Shown: positions 1 to 8,554 of the stretch, in pieces
Layout: each line of letters begins with the position of its first letter
Numbering within the stretch: the first letter of the stretch is position 1
Assembly: GCA_964424805.1 (NCBI GenBank)
Contig: CAYRKH010000008.1
Location: 1 to 64,000 of the forward strand
Length of the DNA stretch: 64,000 bases
Direction of reading: 5' to 3'
Source of the DNA: IDS-8 sp964424805
GTDB taxonomy: Bacteria; Pseudomonadota; Gammaproteobacteria; Steroidobacterales; Woeseiaceae
Position numbers and translations under genes: made by a program
Notes under the pieces: generated by a model
Told to the model about the DNA's origin: nothing
Seen by the model: the letters and a program-made list of their open reading frames with translations, nothing else
The model's database searches: none

Positions 1-164
1 TGCTGGTATGACTCGCCGCCGGCATCCTCGCCCGCCTGCGGCGCTTCGTCCCCAGGTGGTTCGGTGTCGTCGGTGCGTAGGCGTTCTTCGGCTTCCAAAA
101 CCTGCTCCTGGCAGTCCTTGTCATAGACGACTGAGGGCGAATTTGGTGTAACGGCGGCCGCCAC
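1..164 (-). CDS. possible 5' fragment of an unrecognised acidic protein
   Basis: A minus-strand frame is open from a GTG at 164 to the left edge, with an in-frame stop just upstream of the GTG. The translation is hydrophilic and rich in Glu, Asp, Pro and Gly (for example EAEERLRTDDTEPPGDEAP). No family is recognised. No convincing ribosome binding site precedes the GTG, and the neighbouring kinase ends at 218 on the same strand, so this could be the next gene in that direction or chance coding. The rest of 165-217 holds nothing recognisable. Confidence 0.22.
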   Translation of the reverse strand, partial: MAAAVTPNSPSVVYDKDCQEQVLEAEERLRTDDTEPPGDEAPQAGEDAGGESYQ

Positions 165-217
165 GCCGAGCTTCTGTCAGCGGTAAAGAGAGCATCCGGA
201 ACGAAGGGGAGAGCAGG

Positions 218-1747
218 CTAGGCCCGGGTATCGACTTTCGCCAGGAGACGCGACAATACCTGCGCCTCCACCGGCTTTACGACATGCTCGTCGAAGCCCG
301 CGTCCTTGGACCGGCGGCGATCCTTTTCCTGGCCCCACCCCGTCAGCGCGACGATGGTCATCGCCCGTCCCCGGGCCGTCTCGCGGATTTGCCGGCAGAC
401 CTCGATGCCGTTCAGCTTCGGGAGGCCGAGGTCGAGCAGCATGACCTCGGGCGCGAAGCGCTCTGCTTCTTCGACCGCCGCCAGGCCATCGTAGGCGACG
501 CGGGTTTCGTGACCCTGCAGTTCCAGGAGCAGGCCCAGTGAGTCCGCGCTGTCCCGGTTGTCGTCGACCACGAGTATCCGGCGCGGCGCGACCGCCCCCG
601 CTTTCCGGGGGCGCGTCGCCTTATCCTTCAACGGCGCGACGGACGCCGTCGGCAGCCGCACGACGAACTCGCTGCCCCTGCCGGGTCCCTCGCTGCGGGC
701 GTCGATGCGGCCGCCGTGCAACTCGACCAGGCGCTTGACCAGCGTGAGGCCGATGCCGAGGCCGCCGGTCGTGCGCTCGTCGCTGCCGTTTAGCTGCGCG
801 AACATTTCGAACACCGATTCGAGCTTGTCGGCCGGGATGCCGATGCCGGTATCCTTTATCGTGATCGCGACCTCGCCATCCCGGTGCTCGACCGCAACCT
901 CGATCCGGCCGCCGGGCGGCGTGTACTTGCAGGCATTGTTCAGCAGGTTATTCAGTACCTGCGCCAGGCGGATCCGGTCCACCTCGAGAACAATCGGCTC
1001 CTGTGGAATCGTGCACACTAACTCGCGTTGCTCGCGTTCCGGGGAGCAGCTCTCCAGTGCCTCTTCCAGGACCGGCGCAAGCTCGATGCGGGCCTTCCGC
1101 AGCTCCAGCTTGTCGCGCGTGATCCGGCTGATGTCAAGCAGGTCGTCGACCAGCCGCACGAGATGTTTCAGCTGCCGGTCGATCGCCGCGTGTGCCCGCC
1201 TTCGCTGCTCGGGGTCGTCGCCCAAACGCTCGAGGATCTGCAGTGAATTGCTGATGGGCGCGAGCGGGTTGCGCAGCTCGTGCGCAAGCGTCGCGAGGAA
1301 CTCGTCCTTGCGGCGGTCCGACTCCTTCAGCGCCTGCTCCATCCGTTTGCGATCCGTAATGTCGATGCCGGCGGACTGCGCCTCGGCGAGCCGGCCGTCG
1401 GGGGTGAAGCGGAGCGCGCGATTGGTCCAAAGCACCCAGCGTTCACCTTCTGTCGTCTCGAACCGGTTTTCAACGCGGGACTCTGGCCTCTCGGGCGTGA
1501 GGCTGTCCAGCATGGCCCGCACCGCCGGCCGGTCGTCCTCCGGAACGAAATTCCAGAAGTTGGCGTTCTGCACGGCTTCCGGGGTCGTCCCGCGCGACCG
1601 CGCGTACGCCGTGTTGGCAAACAGGATCGTGCCGTCCGGACGGAAACGGCACATCATCTCGGAATGGCTTTCCACCAGCGCGCGGTAGCGCTCCTCGCTG
1701 TCGCGCAGGGCTGCTTCGGCACGCTCGAGCTTGCGCTCGGCCGTCAT
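218..1747 (-). CDS. hybrid sensor histidine kinase (PAS-HisKA-HATPase-REC)
   Basis: Protein of 509 residues, apparently cytosolic since no membrane segment is seen. Order: a PAS sensor domain (about 15-135), a HisKA dimerisation domain with the phospho-acceptor His156 in LATLAHELRNPL, an ATPase domain with N box (NNLLNNACKYTPPGG, 266-280) and G boxes (DTGIGIP, GGLGIGL), and a C-terminal receiver (about 390-505) with acceptor Asp439 in MLLDLGLP and the conserved Lys in VVKPVE. It should autophosphorylate and pass phosphate to its own receiver. The frame stays open to 2110, but ATG 1747 is preferred: it follows GGGAA and begins just before the coiled linker and PAS. It diverges from the sulfotransferase operon; no separate response regulator is nearby, so its output is unknown. 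Confidence 0.9.
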   Translation of the reverse strand: MTAERKLERAEAALRDSEERYRALVESHSEMMCRFRPDGTILFANTAYARSRGTTPEAVQNANFWNFVPEDDRPAVRAMLDSLTPERPESRVENRFETTEGERWVLWTNRALRFTPDGRLAEAQSAGIDITDRKRMEQALKESDRRKDEFLATLAHELRNPLAPISNSLQILERLGDDPEQRRRAHAAIDRQLKHLVRLVDDLLDISRITRDKLELRKARIELAPVLEEALESCSPEREQRELVCTIPQEPIVLEVDRIRLAQVLNNLLNNACKYTPPGGRIEVAVEHRDGEVAITIKDTGIGIPADKLESVFEMFAQLNGSDERTTGGLGIGLTLVKRLVELHGGRIDARSEGPGRGSEFVVRLPTASVAPLKDKATRPRKAGAVAPRRILVVDDNRDSADSLGLLLELQGHETRVAYDGLAAVEEAERFAPEVMLLDLGLPKLNGIEVCRQIRETARGRAMTIVALTGWGQEKDRRRSKDAGFDEHVVKPVEAQVLSRLLAKVDTRA

Positions 1748-1945
1748 TCGGCAGTTCCCGGAATGTCCACCATAGGTGCTTGTGCTCCTGTCGTAACCGG
1801 CGAATCCAGATGGTACCCGTTCTCGTCCCCGTGATGCCCCTTGATTGCCGTCCACCGCGACGCCGGGGCGGGCGTTCGAGCCTGGCGGGATGGACAACGA
1901 GCGGCGATTTCGGTAGTTATCGGGATACGAAAAAGGGGGACAATC

Positions 1946-2050
1946 ATGTTGAGCCAGCCGGGCTTCGATCACGGGCGCTTGTACGATGCCGATCTTCGGC
2001 TGCGCCGCGTTCCCGGGTCCCTGCAGCAGCGCGGGAAGGCCGCCGGGTGA
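1946..2050 (+). CDS. possible 34-residue peptide coupled to the sulfotransferase gene
   Basis: An ATG at 1946 sits 5 bases after an AGGGGGA ribosome binding site and opens a 34-codon frame. Its TGA (2048-2050) overlaps the GTG start of the next gene as GTGA, so the two would be translationally coupled. The peptide is MLSQPGFDHGRLYDADLRLR followed by a basic, Gln/Gly-rich tail, with one Tyr flanked by Asp. About 29 of 34 codons end in G or C, which fits the genome, but another forward frame here is almost as GC3-rich, so this is not decisive. A TGGACA element at 1891 with a poor -10 lies upstream. It may be a leader peptide, a sulfotransferase substrate, or the true N-terminus after a frameshift. 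The 1748-1945 stretch shows no other gene. Confidence 0.4.
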   Translation: MLSQPGFDHGRLYDADLRLRRVPGSLQQRGKAAG

Positions 2051-3927
2051 GCTCCCCGCCGACCCCGGAACCGAAGCCGGCCGCGCACGCGAACTGGCCG
2101 GGCGGCACACGCGGGGCGCTCGTCGAGGCCATGCTGGCTTACAAGGCAGGCGAGTACCTGGACGCCGTCCGGATCTACCGGAAAATACTGGACGCGGAGC
2201 CCCGCAACAAGGAAGCCTTGCATCACTTCGGCATGGCGTTGTACCAGCTCGGCCGCCGCGAGGACGCGAAGCAGCTCATCACAGCATCCCTGCACGTCGA
2301 CGAGCGGCAGGCGGATGCGCACTTGAATCTCGCGCGCATACACTTCAACGAAGCCCGGTATGCGCTTGCCTTCGACAGCATCGCCCGCGCCCGCCGTATC
2401 GCCGGGGACGGGCCCGAGGCGATGGAGCTGCTCGGCCGCTGCCACGCCGCGCGCGGTGCCTGGAACGATGCGGCAGAGGTGTTTGCCGCCGCGGTCGCCT
2501 CTGCACCGGACGACCTGGCGCTGGCGCTGAGACTCGCCGAGGCCTGCGATACCGCCGGGCGCAGCGGCGAAGCAATCACCTGGTATCGCTACGTGCTGGA
2601 GCGTGACCCGACGCAAAGCCAGGCTCGTATCGCGTGCACGCTCGTGCTCCGCCGCGGCGGCAGGGCGGAAGAGGCCCTTTCCTGCCTGCGGGACGGCCTC
2701 GTGCTCGACCCCGAAGATGTCGAGCTCCGCCACAACGAAGCGGCACAGTTGGACGAGATGGGACGCTTCGAGGAGGCGCGCGCCGGGTACCGCGCCGTCC
2801 TGGCCGGAAAACCCGACCATGCCCTGGCGCTCGGAAGCCTGCTACGGATGAAGGGCTACGAGACTGATGCCGCATTGGCCCAACGCGCGGCAGCCATCGC
2901 CCGAAATCCGGAAGCGGCACAGTTCGACCGGGTATTCCTGCACTACTCCCTGGGACGGTATTACGACCATCACGCGCGCTACGATGACGCGTTTGCGAAC
3001 TATCGCGCCGCGAATGCGCTGCAGGCGTCCACCTTTCCCTATCTCGCCCCCGCGCTCGAGCGCTACGCGGATGCGGCGATCCGCCGGTTCACGGCGGAGA
3101 CCTGCCGCGATCCGGAAGGCTACGATCACGAAGACGCCGGCCGGCCGATCTTCATCGTCGGCATGCCGCGCAGCGGCACGACGCTGACCGAGCAGATACT
3201 CGCCAGCCACAGCGCGGTGTTCGGAGGCGGCGAAATCGATTATTTCGTGGCCCGGTTCGGCCGCGGCTTCGAGGGCCGGACCGCGCCGGGTCACCCGCGG
3301 AAGCTTTCCCGGCTGGGCCAGGAAGAGCTGGCGGGCGTCCGACAGGGGTACTTGGACCGACTCCGCGCGCTCGACGACCGGCATGCACACGTTACCGACA
3401 AGATGCCGTTCAACTTCCTGCACCTCGGGCTCATTCATCGCGCCTTCCCGGCGGCTCGCATCGTGCACTGTGTGCGCGACCCGCTCGACAACCTGCTGTC
3501 CTGCTATTTCGAGAACCTGAGCGGCGACTTCAGCTTCGCGATGTCGTTCGAGCGCCTGGCACACTATTACGCGCAGTACCGGCGCCTGATGCGGCATTGG
3601 ACGCGCGTGCTCGGGGACCGCCTGCTGACCTTGCCCTACGAGGAACTGGTGGCCGACGTGGAATCGGCAAGCCGGCGCCTCGTCCGTTTCTGCGGGCTCT
3701 CCTGGGAAGACGACTGCCTGCGGTTCTATGAAACGCCGCGCGCCATCACGACGCCGAGCAACTGGCAGGTGCGACAGCCCATCTACCAGAGCTCGATAAG
3801 CCGGTGGAAGCACTACGAACGCCATCTCGCGCCGCTACGGGAGGCGCTGGGGAAGGCCCTCGGCGACCTGCCGGACCGGCGACAACCGGCAGGATTCGGC
3901 GCCGTTACCTCACCCGGTGCGGACTGA
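2047..3927 (+). CDS. TPR-repeat sulfotransferase (first of pair)
   Basis: About 626 residues. Residues 15-300 are tandem tetratricopeptide repeats (helical pairs such as EALHHFGMALYQLGRREDAK). The C-terminal third is a PAPS-dependent sulfotransferase domain: the 5'-phosphosulfate-binding loop PIFIVGMPRSGTT starts at residue 367, and the 3'-phosphate-binding segment ARIVHCVRDPLDNLLSCYF lies near 470-488. Such proteins transfer sulfate from PAPS to an acceptor held by the TPR array; the acceptor cannot be read from sequence. No signal peptide is seen. GTG 2047 is preferred because GGGAAGG lies 7 bases upstream and the long frame before it has poor codon use. It overlaps the second sulfotransferase by 11 bases. 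Confidence 0.88.
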   Translation: MSSPPTPEPKPAAHANWPGGTRGALVEAMLAYKAGEYLDAVRIYRKILDAEPRNKEALHHFGMALYQLGRREDAKQLITASLHVDERQADAHLNLARIHFNEARYALAFDSIARARRIAGDGPEAMELLGRCHAARGAWNDAAEVFAAAVASAPDDLALALRLAEACDTAGRSGEAITWYRYVLERDPTQSQARIACTLVLRRGGRAEEALSCLRDGLVLDPEDVELRHNEAAQLDEMGRFEEARAGYRAVLAGKPDHALALGSLLRMKGYETDAALAQRAAAIARNPEAAQFDRVFLHYSLGRYYDHHARYDDAFANYRAANALQASTFPYLAPALERYADAAIRRFTAETCRDPEGYDHEDAGRPIFIVGMPRSGTTLTEQILASHSAVFGGGEIDYFVARFGRGFEGRTAPGHPRKLSRLGQEELAGVRQGYLDRLRALDDRHAHVTDKMPFNFLHLGLIHRAFPAARIVHCVRDPLDNLLSCYFENLSGDFSFAMSFERLAHYYAQYRRLMRHWTRVLGDRLLTLPYEELVADVESASRRLVRFCGLSWEDDCLRFYETPRAITTPSNWQVRQPIYQSSISRWKHYERHLAPLREALGKALGDLPDRRQPAGFGAVTSPGAD

Positions 3928-5512
3928 GGCGGCAGTGCGCAGCGCCTACCTGCTGGAACGCGCGCAAACGGCCATGGCCTCCGGTGCCTGGTACGATGCG
4001 CAGTGTTTCCTGCGCGAAGCCGTTTCGGTCACTCCCGCGTCACCCGCGGTGCACCGGCAGCTGGGTAAGGTCCTGCTGAAGCTCAGGCTTTACGAGGATG
4101 CCGCAATCGCCTACGAGCAGGCGCTGATGCTGGCGCCGGAGGACTTCGTGGCCCTCGCTGGCCTGGCCGAAGCCCTACGCGCGGCAGGTCGACCGGCGGA
4201 AGCGTCGGATGCGCTTCACCGCGCCCTGAAGCTTCGGCCGGACTCGGTGCCCTGCCTGCACGATCTCGCGGTGCTGCAGCTCGAGCTCGGCGACCTGGAG
4301 GCCGCGAGCGCGTTACTGACACGGGCGCTTGCGCTGAGCCCGAGGCATGCGGGCGTGTACTCGTCGCTCTCCCAGCTCAACGCGATTCGCGGTCGCCTCG
4401 AGGATGCAACATGGTGCGCCGGGAAGGCACTCGAATGCGACCCGGACTATACCCCGGCCGTGCTCAAGCTGGCCGAGCTCGATCCCGGCGCCGCGTTGCT
4501 GGATGCAAACCGGCTGGAGGCCCGCCTCGCCGCCGGCGGCCTGTCGCCCCCGGACCGGCGTAACCTCGGATTCGCCGTTGGCCGGCTGCGCGTTCACACC
4601 CGCGATTTCCGACGGGCCTTTGCCGGCTACCGGGCCGGCAACGAGGCGCATCGCAAGATCGTCGAACGCGCGGTCGGGCCGTACGATCGCGGCGGGCGCG
4701 AGCGCCAGGTCGAGCGGCTGATCCGCCTTTATTCTCGCCACGCGATATCCGGGCTGTCCGGCGTCGGGCTGGACCCGGCCCGGCAGCGGCCGATCTTCGT
4801 CGTCGGCATGACGCGTTCCGGCACGACGCTCGTCGAACAGATGCTGTCGAGGCATCCGGACGTCTTTGCGGCGGGCGAGCGCCCGGCGCTCGCGAGGGTG
4901 CGTGACGACTTCGAGCGGATCGCTGTCAGCGGCAAGGGTGAGCTCCTGCAGGTGCTGCCGAATGCGCTCATCCGCACGATAGCGGGGCGCTACTTCGAAG
5001 GCTTGCCGGTGGAGGCGGCGGATGCGCCTCACGTCGTCGACAAGAACCCGCACAATTTCTGGCTCGTCGGCCTGATCGCCATCCTGTTCCCCGAAGCACG
5101 TATCGTGCACTGCCGCCGGGATCCGGTGGAGACCTGCCTGTCGAATTACTTCCAGATCCTTTCGTCGCATCACAACTACAGCAATCGGCTGGAGGATTTG
5201 GGTCACTACTACAACCAGTACCGGCGAACGATGGCGCACTGGCGAAGTCTCGGTCTCGAAAACCTGTTCGAGCTGGAATACGAAGCGCTGATCGAGAATC
5301 CGGAGCGCAGCGTGCGCGCCCTGCTGGACCATTGCCGGCTGGACTGGTGCGCGAGCTGCCTCGAGCCGCACAAGTCGACGCGGCCGGTGTTCACGCCCAG
5401 CCAGGTCCAGGTCCGGCGGCCGCTGTACAAGGACGCGATCGGCCGCTGGCGTCATTTCGAGGCGGAGCTCGGCCCGCTGCTGGAGGGTCCTGATGCCGTC
5501 GTGGAGCACTAA
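3917..5512 (+). CDS. TPR-repeat sulfotransferase (second of pair)
   Basis: Protein of 531 residues starting with GTG inside the end of the preceding gene. Residues 1-200 are TPR repeats. The sulfotransferase domain has the PAPS 5'-phosphosulfate loop PIFVVGMTRSGTTLVEQ at 292 and the 3'-phosphate motif RIVHCRRDPVETCLSNYF at 395. It is a diverged paralogue of the upstream gene with a shorter TPR region, so the pair probably arose by tandem duplication and may act on related acceptors or as a heteromer (inference). The TAA stop overlaps the ATG of the Lrp-type regulator (TAATG), so all three are likely made together. Confidence 0.88.
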   Translation: MRTEAAVRSAYLLERAQTAMASGAWYDAQCFLREAVSVTPASPAVHRQLGKVLLKLRLYEDAAIAYEQALMLAPEDFVALAGLAEALRAAGRPAEASDALHRALKLRPDSVPCLHDLAVLQLELGDLEAASALLTRALALSPRHAGVYSSLSQLNAIRGRLEDATWCAGKALECDPDYTPAVLKLAELDPGAALLDANRLEARLAAGGLSPPDRRNLGFAVGRLRVHTRDFRRAFAGYRAGNEAHRKIVERAVGPYDRGGRERQVERLIRLYSRHAISGLSGVGLDPARQRPIFVVGMTRSGTTLVEQMLSRHPDVFAAGERPALARVRDDFERIAVSGKGELLQVLPNALIRTIAGRYFEGLPVEAADAPHVVDKNPHNFWLVGLIAILFPEARIVHCRRDPVETCLSNYFQILSSHHNYSNRLEDLGHYYNQYRRTMAHWRSLGLENLFELEYEALIENPERSVRALLDHCRLDWCASCLEPHKSTRPVFTPSQVQVRRPLYKDAIGRWRHFEAELGPLLEGPDAVVEH

Positions 5513-6021
5513 TGGCAAAAAACTCAACTAAGGCCAAGCTACGGCTGGACAAACTCAATCTCAGGATACTGGAGACTCTCCAGAACCGCGGGCGCATCAC
5601 GTTCCCGAAGCTGGCACAAGCAGTGGGCCTTTCGACGAGTCCCTGCTTCATCAGGGTACGCCGGCTGGAAGAAGCGCAGTTCATCAAGGGCTACTTCGCG
5701 GACGTGAACCTCGAATCGATAGGTGCCCACGTAAAGGTGCTGGCAGCCGTCATGCTCGACAAGCACGATAAGCATCACGAAGACAAATTCCGCCGCTGCA
5801 TCGAGGATATCCCCGAAATCGTGTCCGGCTACCAGGTCAGCGGGAGCTATGATTACCAGCTACTTTGCGTCTGCCCGGATATCGCCCAGTACCAGGAGGT
5901 GGCGACGCAGCTGTTCGAGGCCGGAGTGACCAAGCTCGAAAGCCTCGTGATCCTGAAAACCATCAAGGAGTTCAAAGGTTTTCCCTTGCGCCGCATCGCC
6001 GAGTTCAACCAGCTCGATTGA
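5512..6021 (+). CDS. Lrp/AsnC-family transcriptional regulator
   Basis: Protein of 169 residues, normal for the family. The N-terminal winged helix-turn-helix (about 12-65) opens with LDKLNLRILETLQNRGRI, and the C-terminal RAM/ligand-binding domain (about 78-155) contains VSGSYDYQLLCVC. Family members bind AT-rich DNA as dimers or octamers and often sense amino acids. The start overlaps the preceding stop, tying it to the two sulfotransferases. The next gene downstream begins after a spacer carrying a box repeated upstream of the TonB receptor at 20780, so those sites are plausible targets (inference). The effector is unknown. Confidence 0.9.
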   Translation: MAKNSTKAKLRLDKLNLRILETLQNRGRITFPKLAQAVGLSTSPCFIRVRRLEEAQFIKGYFADVNLESIGAHVKVLAAVMLDKHDKHHEDKFRRCIEDIPEIVSGYQVSGSYDYQLLCVCPDIAQYQEVATQLFEAGVTKLESLVILKTIKEFKGFPLRRIAEFNQLD

Positions 6022-6069
6022 CGCTGCGGCGCGGCGCGTAACGTCATTGCCCGGGAAGCCGCGCGGAAG

Positions 6070-6131
6070 ACAAATAATTCTGGTGACGCCGGGTTTTTCA
6101 GACAAATCCTGTAACGGCTGCCTGTTATCCT
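6070..6131 (+). promoter_or_regulatory. promoter with repeated ACAAAT box, copy 1
   Basis: An AT-rich element ACAAATAATTCTG (6070-6082), then TTTTTC (6094-6099), ACAAATC (6102-6108) and an extended -10 TGTTATCCT (6123-6131). The same elements at the same distances occur at 20684-20745: first box to -10 is 56 bases and second box to -10 is 24 bases in both. Predicted transcription start is near 6138. This site follows the Lrp-type gene and precedes the cytochrome/dehydrogenase fusion. That it binds the Lrp-type protein is inference. Confidence 0.5.
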
Positions 6132-6159
6132 CGCGTGCATGAAGTACGCAGGTCTTTCG

Positions 6160-8496
6160 ATGCTCCGCGCCGGGTGCATCGCGATCGTCGCTCTTGCGGC
6201 TCGAGCCAGCCTTTCGGCAGAGCTCCCCCCTCACTTCCAGCTCCTGATCGACGAGGATTTCGAAGACGGTTTCGTCATCGAGGAGGCGCTGGACACGACG
6301 GACGACGATGCCTGGAGGATCTCCGAAAGCGAGAATGGGAAGGTGCTCGAGCTTCATCGGCGGAGTGATTACAGGCCCCCGGTAACGTCTCCCTTGAGCG
6401 TTGCGTTTTTCCGGAACGTGCAGGCTGGCAGTTTCGTGCTGGAGGCAGACCTGAAGCAGACCGGGCCGGAATACGGGCACCGCGATATGTGCATCTTTTT
6501 CGGCGCGAAGGATCGCACCAACTTTTACTATGTTCATCTCGCGTCCGAGGCCGATGAGAGCGCGCATAATGTCCTCCTGGTGAAGGATTCGCCGCGTACC
6601 GCGATCACCCGTACAAGGACCGAAGGCGTATCGTGGGGAGAGGAATGGCACCGGGTCCGCGTCTGGCGGGACCTCGAAAGCGGCCTCATCAAAGTGTTCT
6701 TCGACGACATGGATGTGCCCGTCATGGAAGCCGTCGATACCCGTTTAGGCGAGGGGTACGTCGGTTTCGGCTCCTTCGATGACGTTGGCATGATCGACAA
6801 CGTCAAGCTGTGGGGTGTGGCCGGGACCGCCCCGGCGGCGCATGACAGCGCCGGTGCTGCCTACAGGGCTGACGAGGCGAGTATCGCCGCGGGAAAGCGC
6901 CTGTTCGAGCAGCACTGCCGCGCATGTCACGGCTTTACCCTGGACGACATCGGGCCTGCGCTGGGGCAGGTCACCCGTTCGGCGAGTCCCGCCTGGCTGC
7001 GGGCATTCATCAACGATGCCCCCGGGATGGTGGCAGCGGGTGACGAACGGGCAGGGCGGCTGAGCGAAAGATTCAGCAGCACGATGCCGGCGTTCAGCAT
7101 GCTCGATGCCGAACAAACGGAATCGCTCCTGGCGTTCATCCACGACCAGCGGCAGGAGGCGCCGGTAGCGGAAACCGTGCATGCCAGGCCGGGGGGCGTG
7201 AGGAACCCGATCCGGGAACGTATCCGGCCGTCCCCCTATACCCTGGTGCTGGAGCCGTGGTTGCGAATGCCGCCCTCGGCCAACATCGAACCGCTCACGC
7301 GAATCAACAAGCTCGATACCGTCCGCGGCTCCTCCCGGACATTCGTCCACGATTTGCGCGGCCTGCTGTACGAGCTCGACGATGGCGAAGTGCGCGTCTA
7401 CCTGGACCTGCGCGCGGCGGTTCCGGAAATGACCGACATACCCGGGCTGGGAACGGGCTTTGGAAGTTTCGCTTTCCACCCCGAGTTTGCCGGCAACGGG
7501 AGACTCTACACGACGCATACCGAGGCGCGGTACGGGATCGCCGCCGATTTCGCCATCGCCGGAGACGTGCCGGATGGCCTGCAGTGGGTGCTGTCGGAGT
7601 GGAAGGCGGCCGATCCCGAGGCTCCGACGTTCGCGGGTACCCGGCGCGAACTGCTGCGCGCCGACATGGTGGGGGGCGCGCACGGCTTCCAGGAACTGAC
7701 TTTCAACCCGCTCGCGGAGCCGGGCAGTTCCGACTATGGAATGCTCTATCTCGGGGTGGGCGACGGCGGCGCAGGATTCGCGCTGCGCGACGACCTGCTG
7801 CAGGACGCGGGGAAAGTCTGGGGAAGCATCCTGCGCATCGATCCCGCGGGCAGCGACAGCGCCAACGGGAACTACGGCATACCCGCGGACAATCCCTGGG
7901 CCGGGCAGCCCGGCGCATTGGGCGAAGTGTGGGCCCGCGGGTTCCGCAACCCCCACCGCATCAGCTGGAACCCGGCGAACCCGGAAATGATGCTCGTCTC
8001 CGACATCGGTCACCACAACATCGAGGAAGTCAACCTGGGAGCGGCGGGCGCCAATTACGGATGGCCGCTCCGGGAAGGCACGTTCGAGTTCGACATCCAC
8101 GGGGAGCAGGGCGTGGTCTATCCCCTCTCGGGAAACGACGATGGCACGTTCGTCGATCCGGTGGTCCAGTTCGATCACGACGAAGCCGTTGCCGTTTCCG
8201 GCGGGTTCGTCTACGCGGGACGCGCGCTGGAGGGATTGCAGGGGAAGTACGTTTTCGGCGGCATCGTCAGCGGCAGGCTGTTCTACGTCGACGTGGCCGA
8301 GATCCGGCAGGGAAAGCAGGCCAGGATTCATTCCCTCGCGCTGCAGATTGGCGGCGAGGCTACCGATCTTCGGTCGCTGGTGGGCGAGCGGGTCGATTTG
8401 CGCTTCGGGCTGGACGCGGCGGGTGAGCTCGTGTTGATGAGCAAGGCCAACGGCCAGCTATGGAAGGCGGTCGGCGTCATACGGGACCCGACCTGA
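6160..8496 (+). CDS. secreted cytochrome c/sugar dehydrogenase fusion (PQQ-type beta-propeller)
   Basis: About 778 residues with a signal peptide (cleavage near ARASLSA). Order: a concanavalin/laminin-G-like beta-sandwich (about 20-220), a mono-haem cytochrome c domain with CRACH at 253-257 and a likely Met ligand in STMPAF, then a glucose/sorbosone dehydrogenase-like beta-propeller (about 345-770) with LGTGFGSFAFHPEF, ARGFRNPHRISWNP and GANYGWPLREG. The propeller family oxidises sugars with PQQ and passes electrons to cytochrome c, here on the same chain, so it should act in the periplasm. ATG 6160 is preferred over in-frame ATG 6139: AGG lies 7 bases upstream and the predicted transcription start is about 6138. 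Substrate unknown. Confidence 0.85.
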   Translation: MLRAGCIAIVALAARASLSAELPPHFQLLIDEDFEDGFVIEEALDTTDDDAWRISESENGKVLELHRRSDYRPPVTSPLSVAFFRNVQAGSFVLEADLKQTGPEYGHRDMCIFFGAKDRTNFYYVHLASEADESAHNVLLVKDSPRTAITRTRTEGVSWGEEWHRVRVWRDLESGLIKVFFDDMDVPVMEAVDTRLGEGYVGFGSFDDVGMIDNVKLWGVAGTAPAAHDSAGAAYRADEASIAAGKRLFEQHCRACHGFTLDDIGPALGQVTRSASPAWLRAFINDAPGMVAAGDERAGRLSERFSSTMPAFSMLDAEQTESLLAFIHDQRQEAPVAETVHARPGGVRNPIRERIRPSPYTLVLEPWLRMPPSANIEPLTRINKLDTVRGSSRTFVHDLRGLLYELDDGEVRVYLDLRAAVPEMTDIPGLGTGFGSFAFHPEFAGNGRLYTTHTEARYGIAADFAIAGDVPDGLQWVLSEWKAADPEAPTFAGTRRELLRADMVGGAHGFQELTFNPLAEPGSSDYGMLYLGVGDGGAGFALRDDLLQDAGKVWGSILRIDPAGSDSANGNYGIPADNPWAGQPGALGEVWARGFRNPHRISWNPANPEMMLVSDIGHHNIEEVNLGAAGANYGWPLREGTFEFDIHGEQGVVYPLSGNDDGTFVDPVVQFDHDEAVAVSGGFVYAGRALEGLQGKYVFGGIVSGRLFYVDVAEIRQGKQARIHSLALQIGGEATDLRSLVGERVDLRFGLDAAGELVLMSKANGQLWKAVGVIRDPT

Positions 8497-8554
8497 CGCG
8501 GCGATAAAGCCGATCCGGGCCGTTCCTGCCGGCCGATCGAAGAAGGCCGCGGCG

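Noticed and set aside
1748..2110. In-frame N-terminal extension of the histidine kinase
   Set aside because: The extra 121 residues are low in recognisable structure, overlap the divergent operon start, and the ATG at 1747 has a usable ribosome binding site next to the PAS linker.
6745..8331. 528-codon open frame antisense to the dehydrogenase fusion
   Set aside because: High-GC shadow frame; no domains, and the sense gene has clear haem and propeller motifs.
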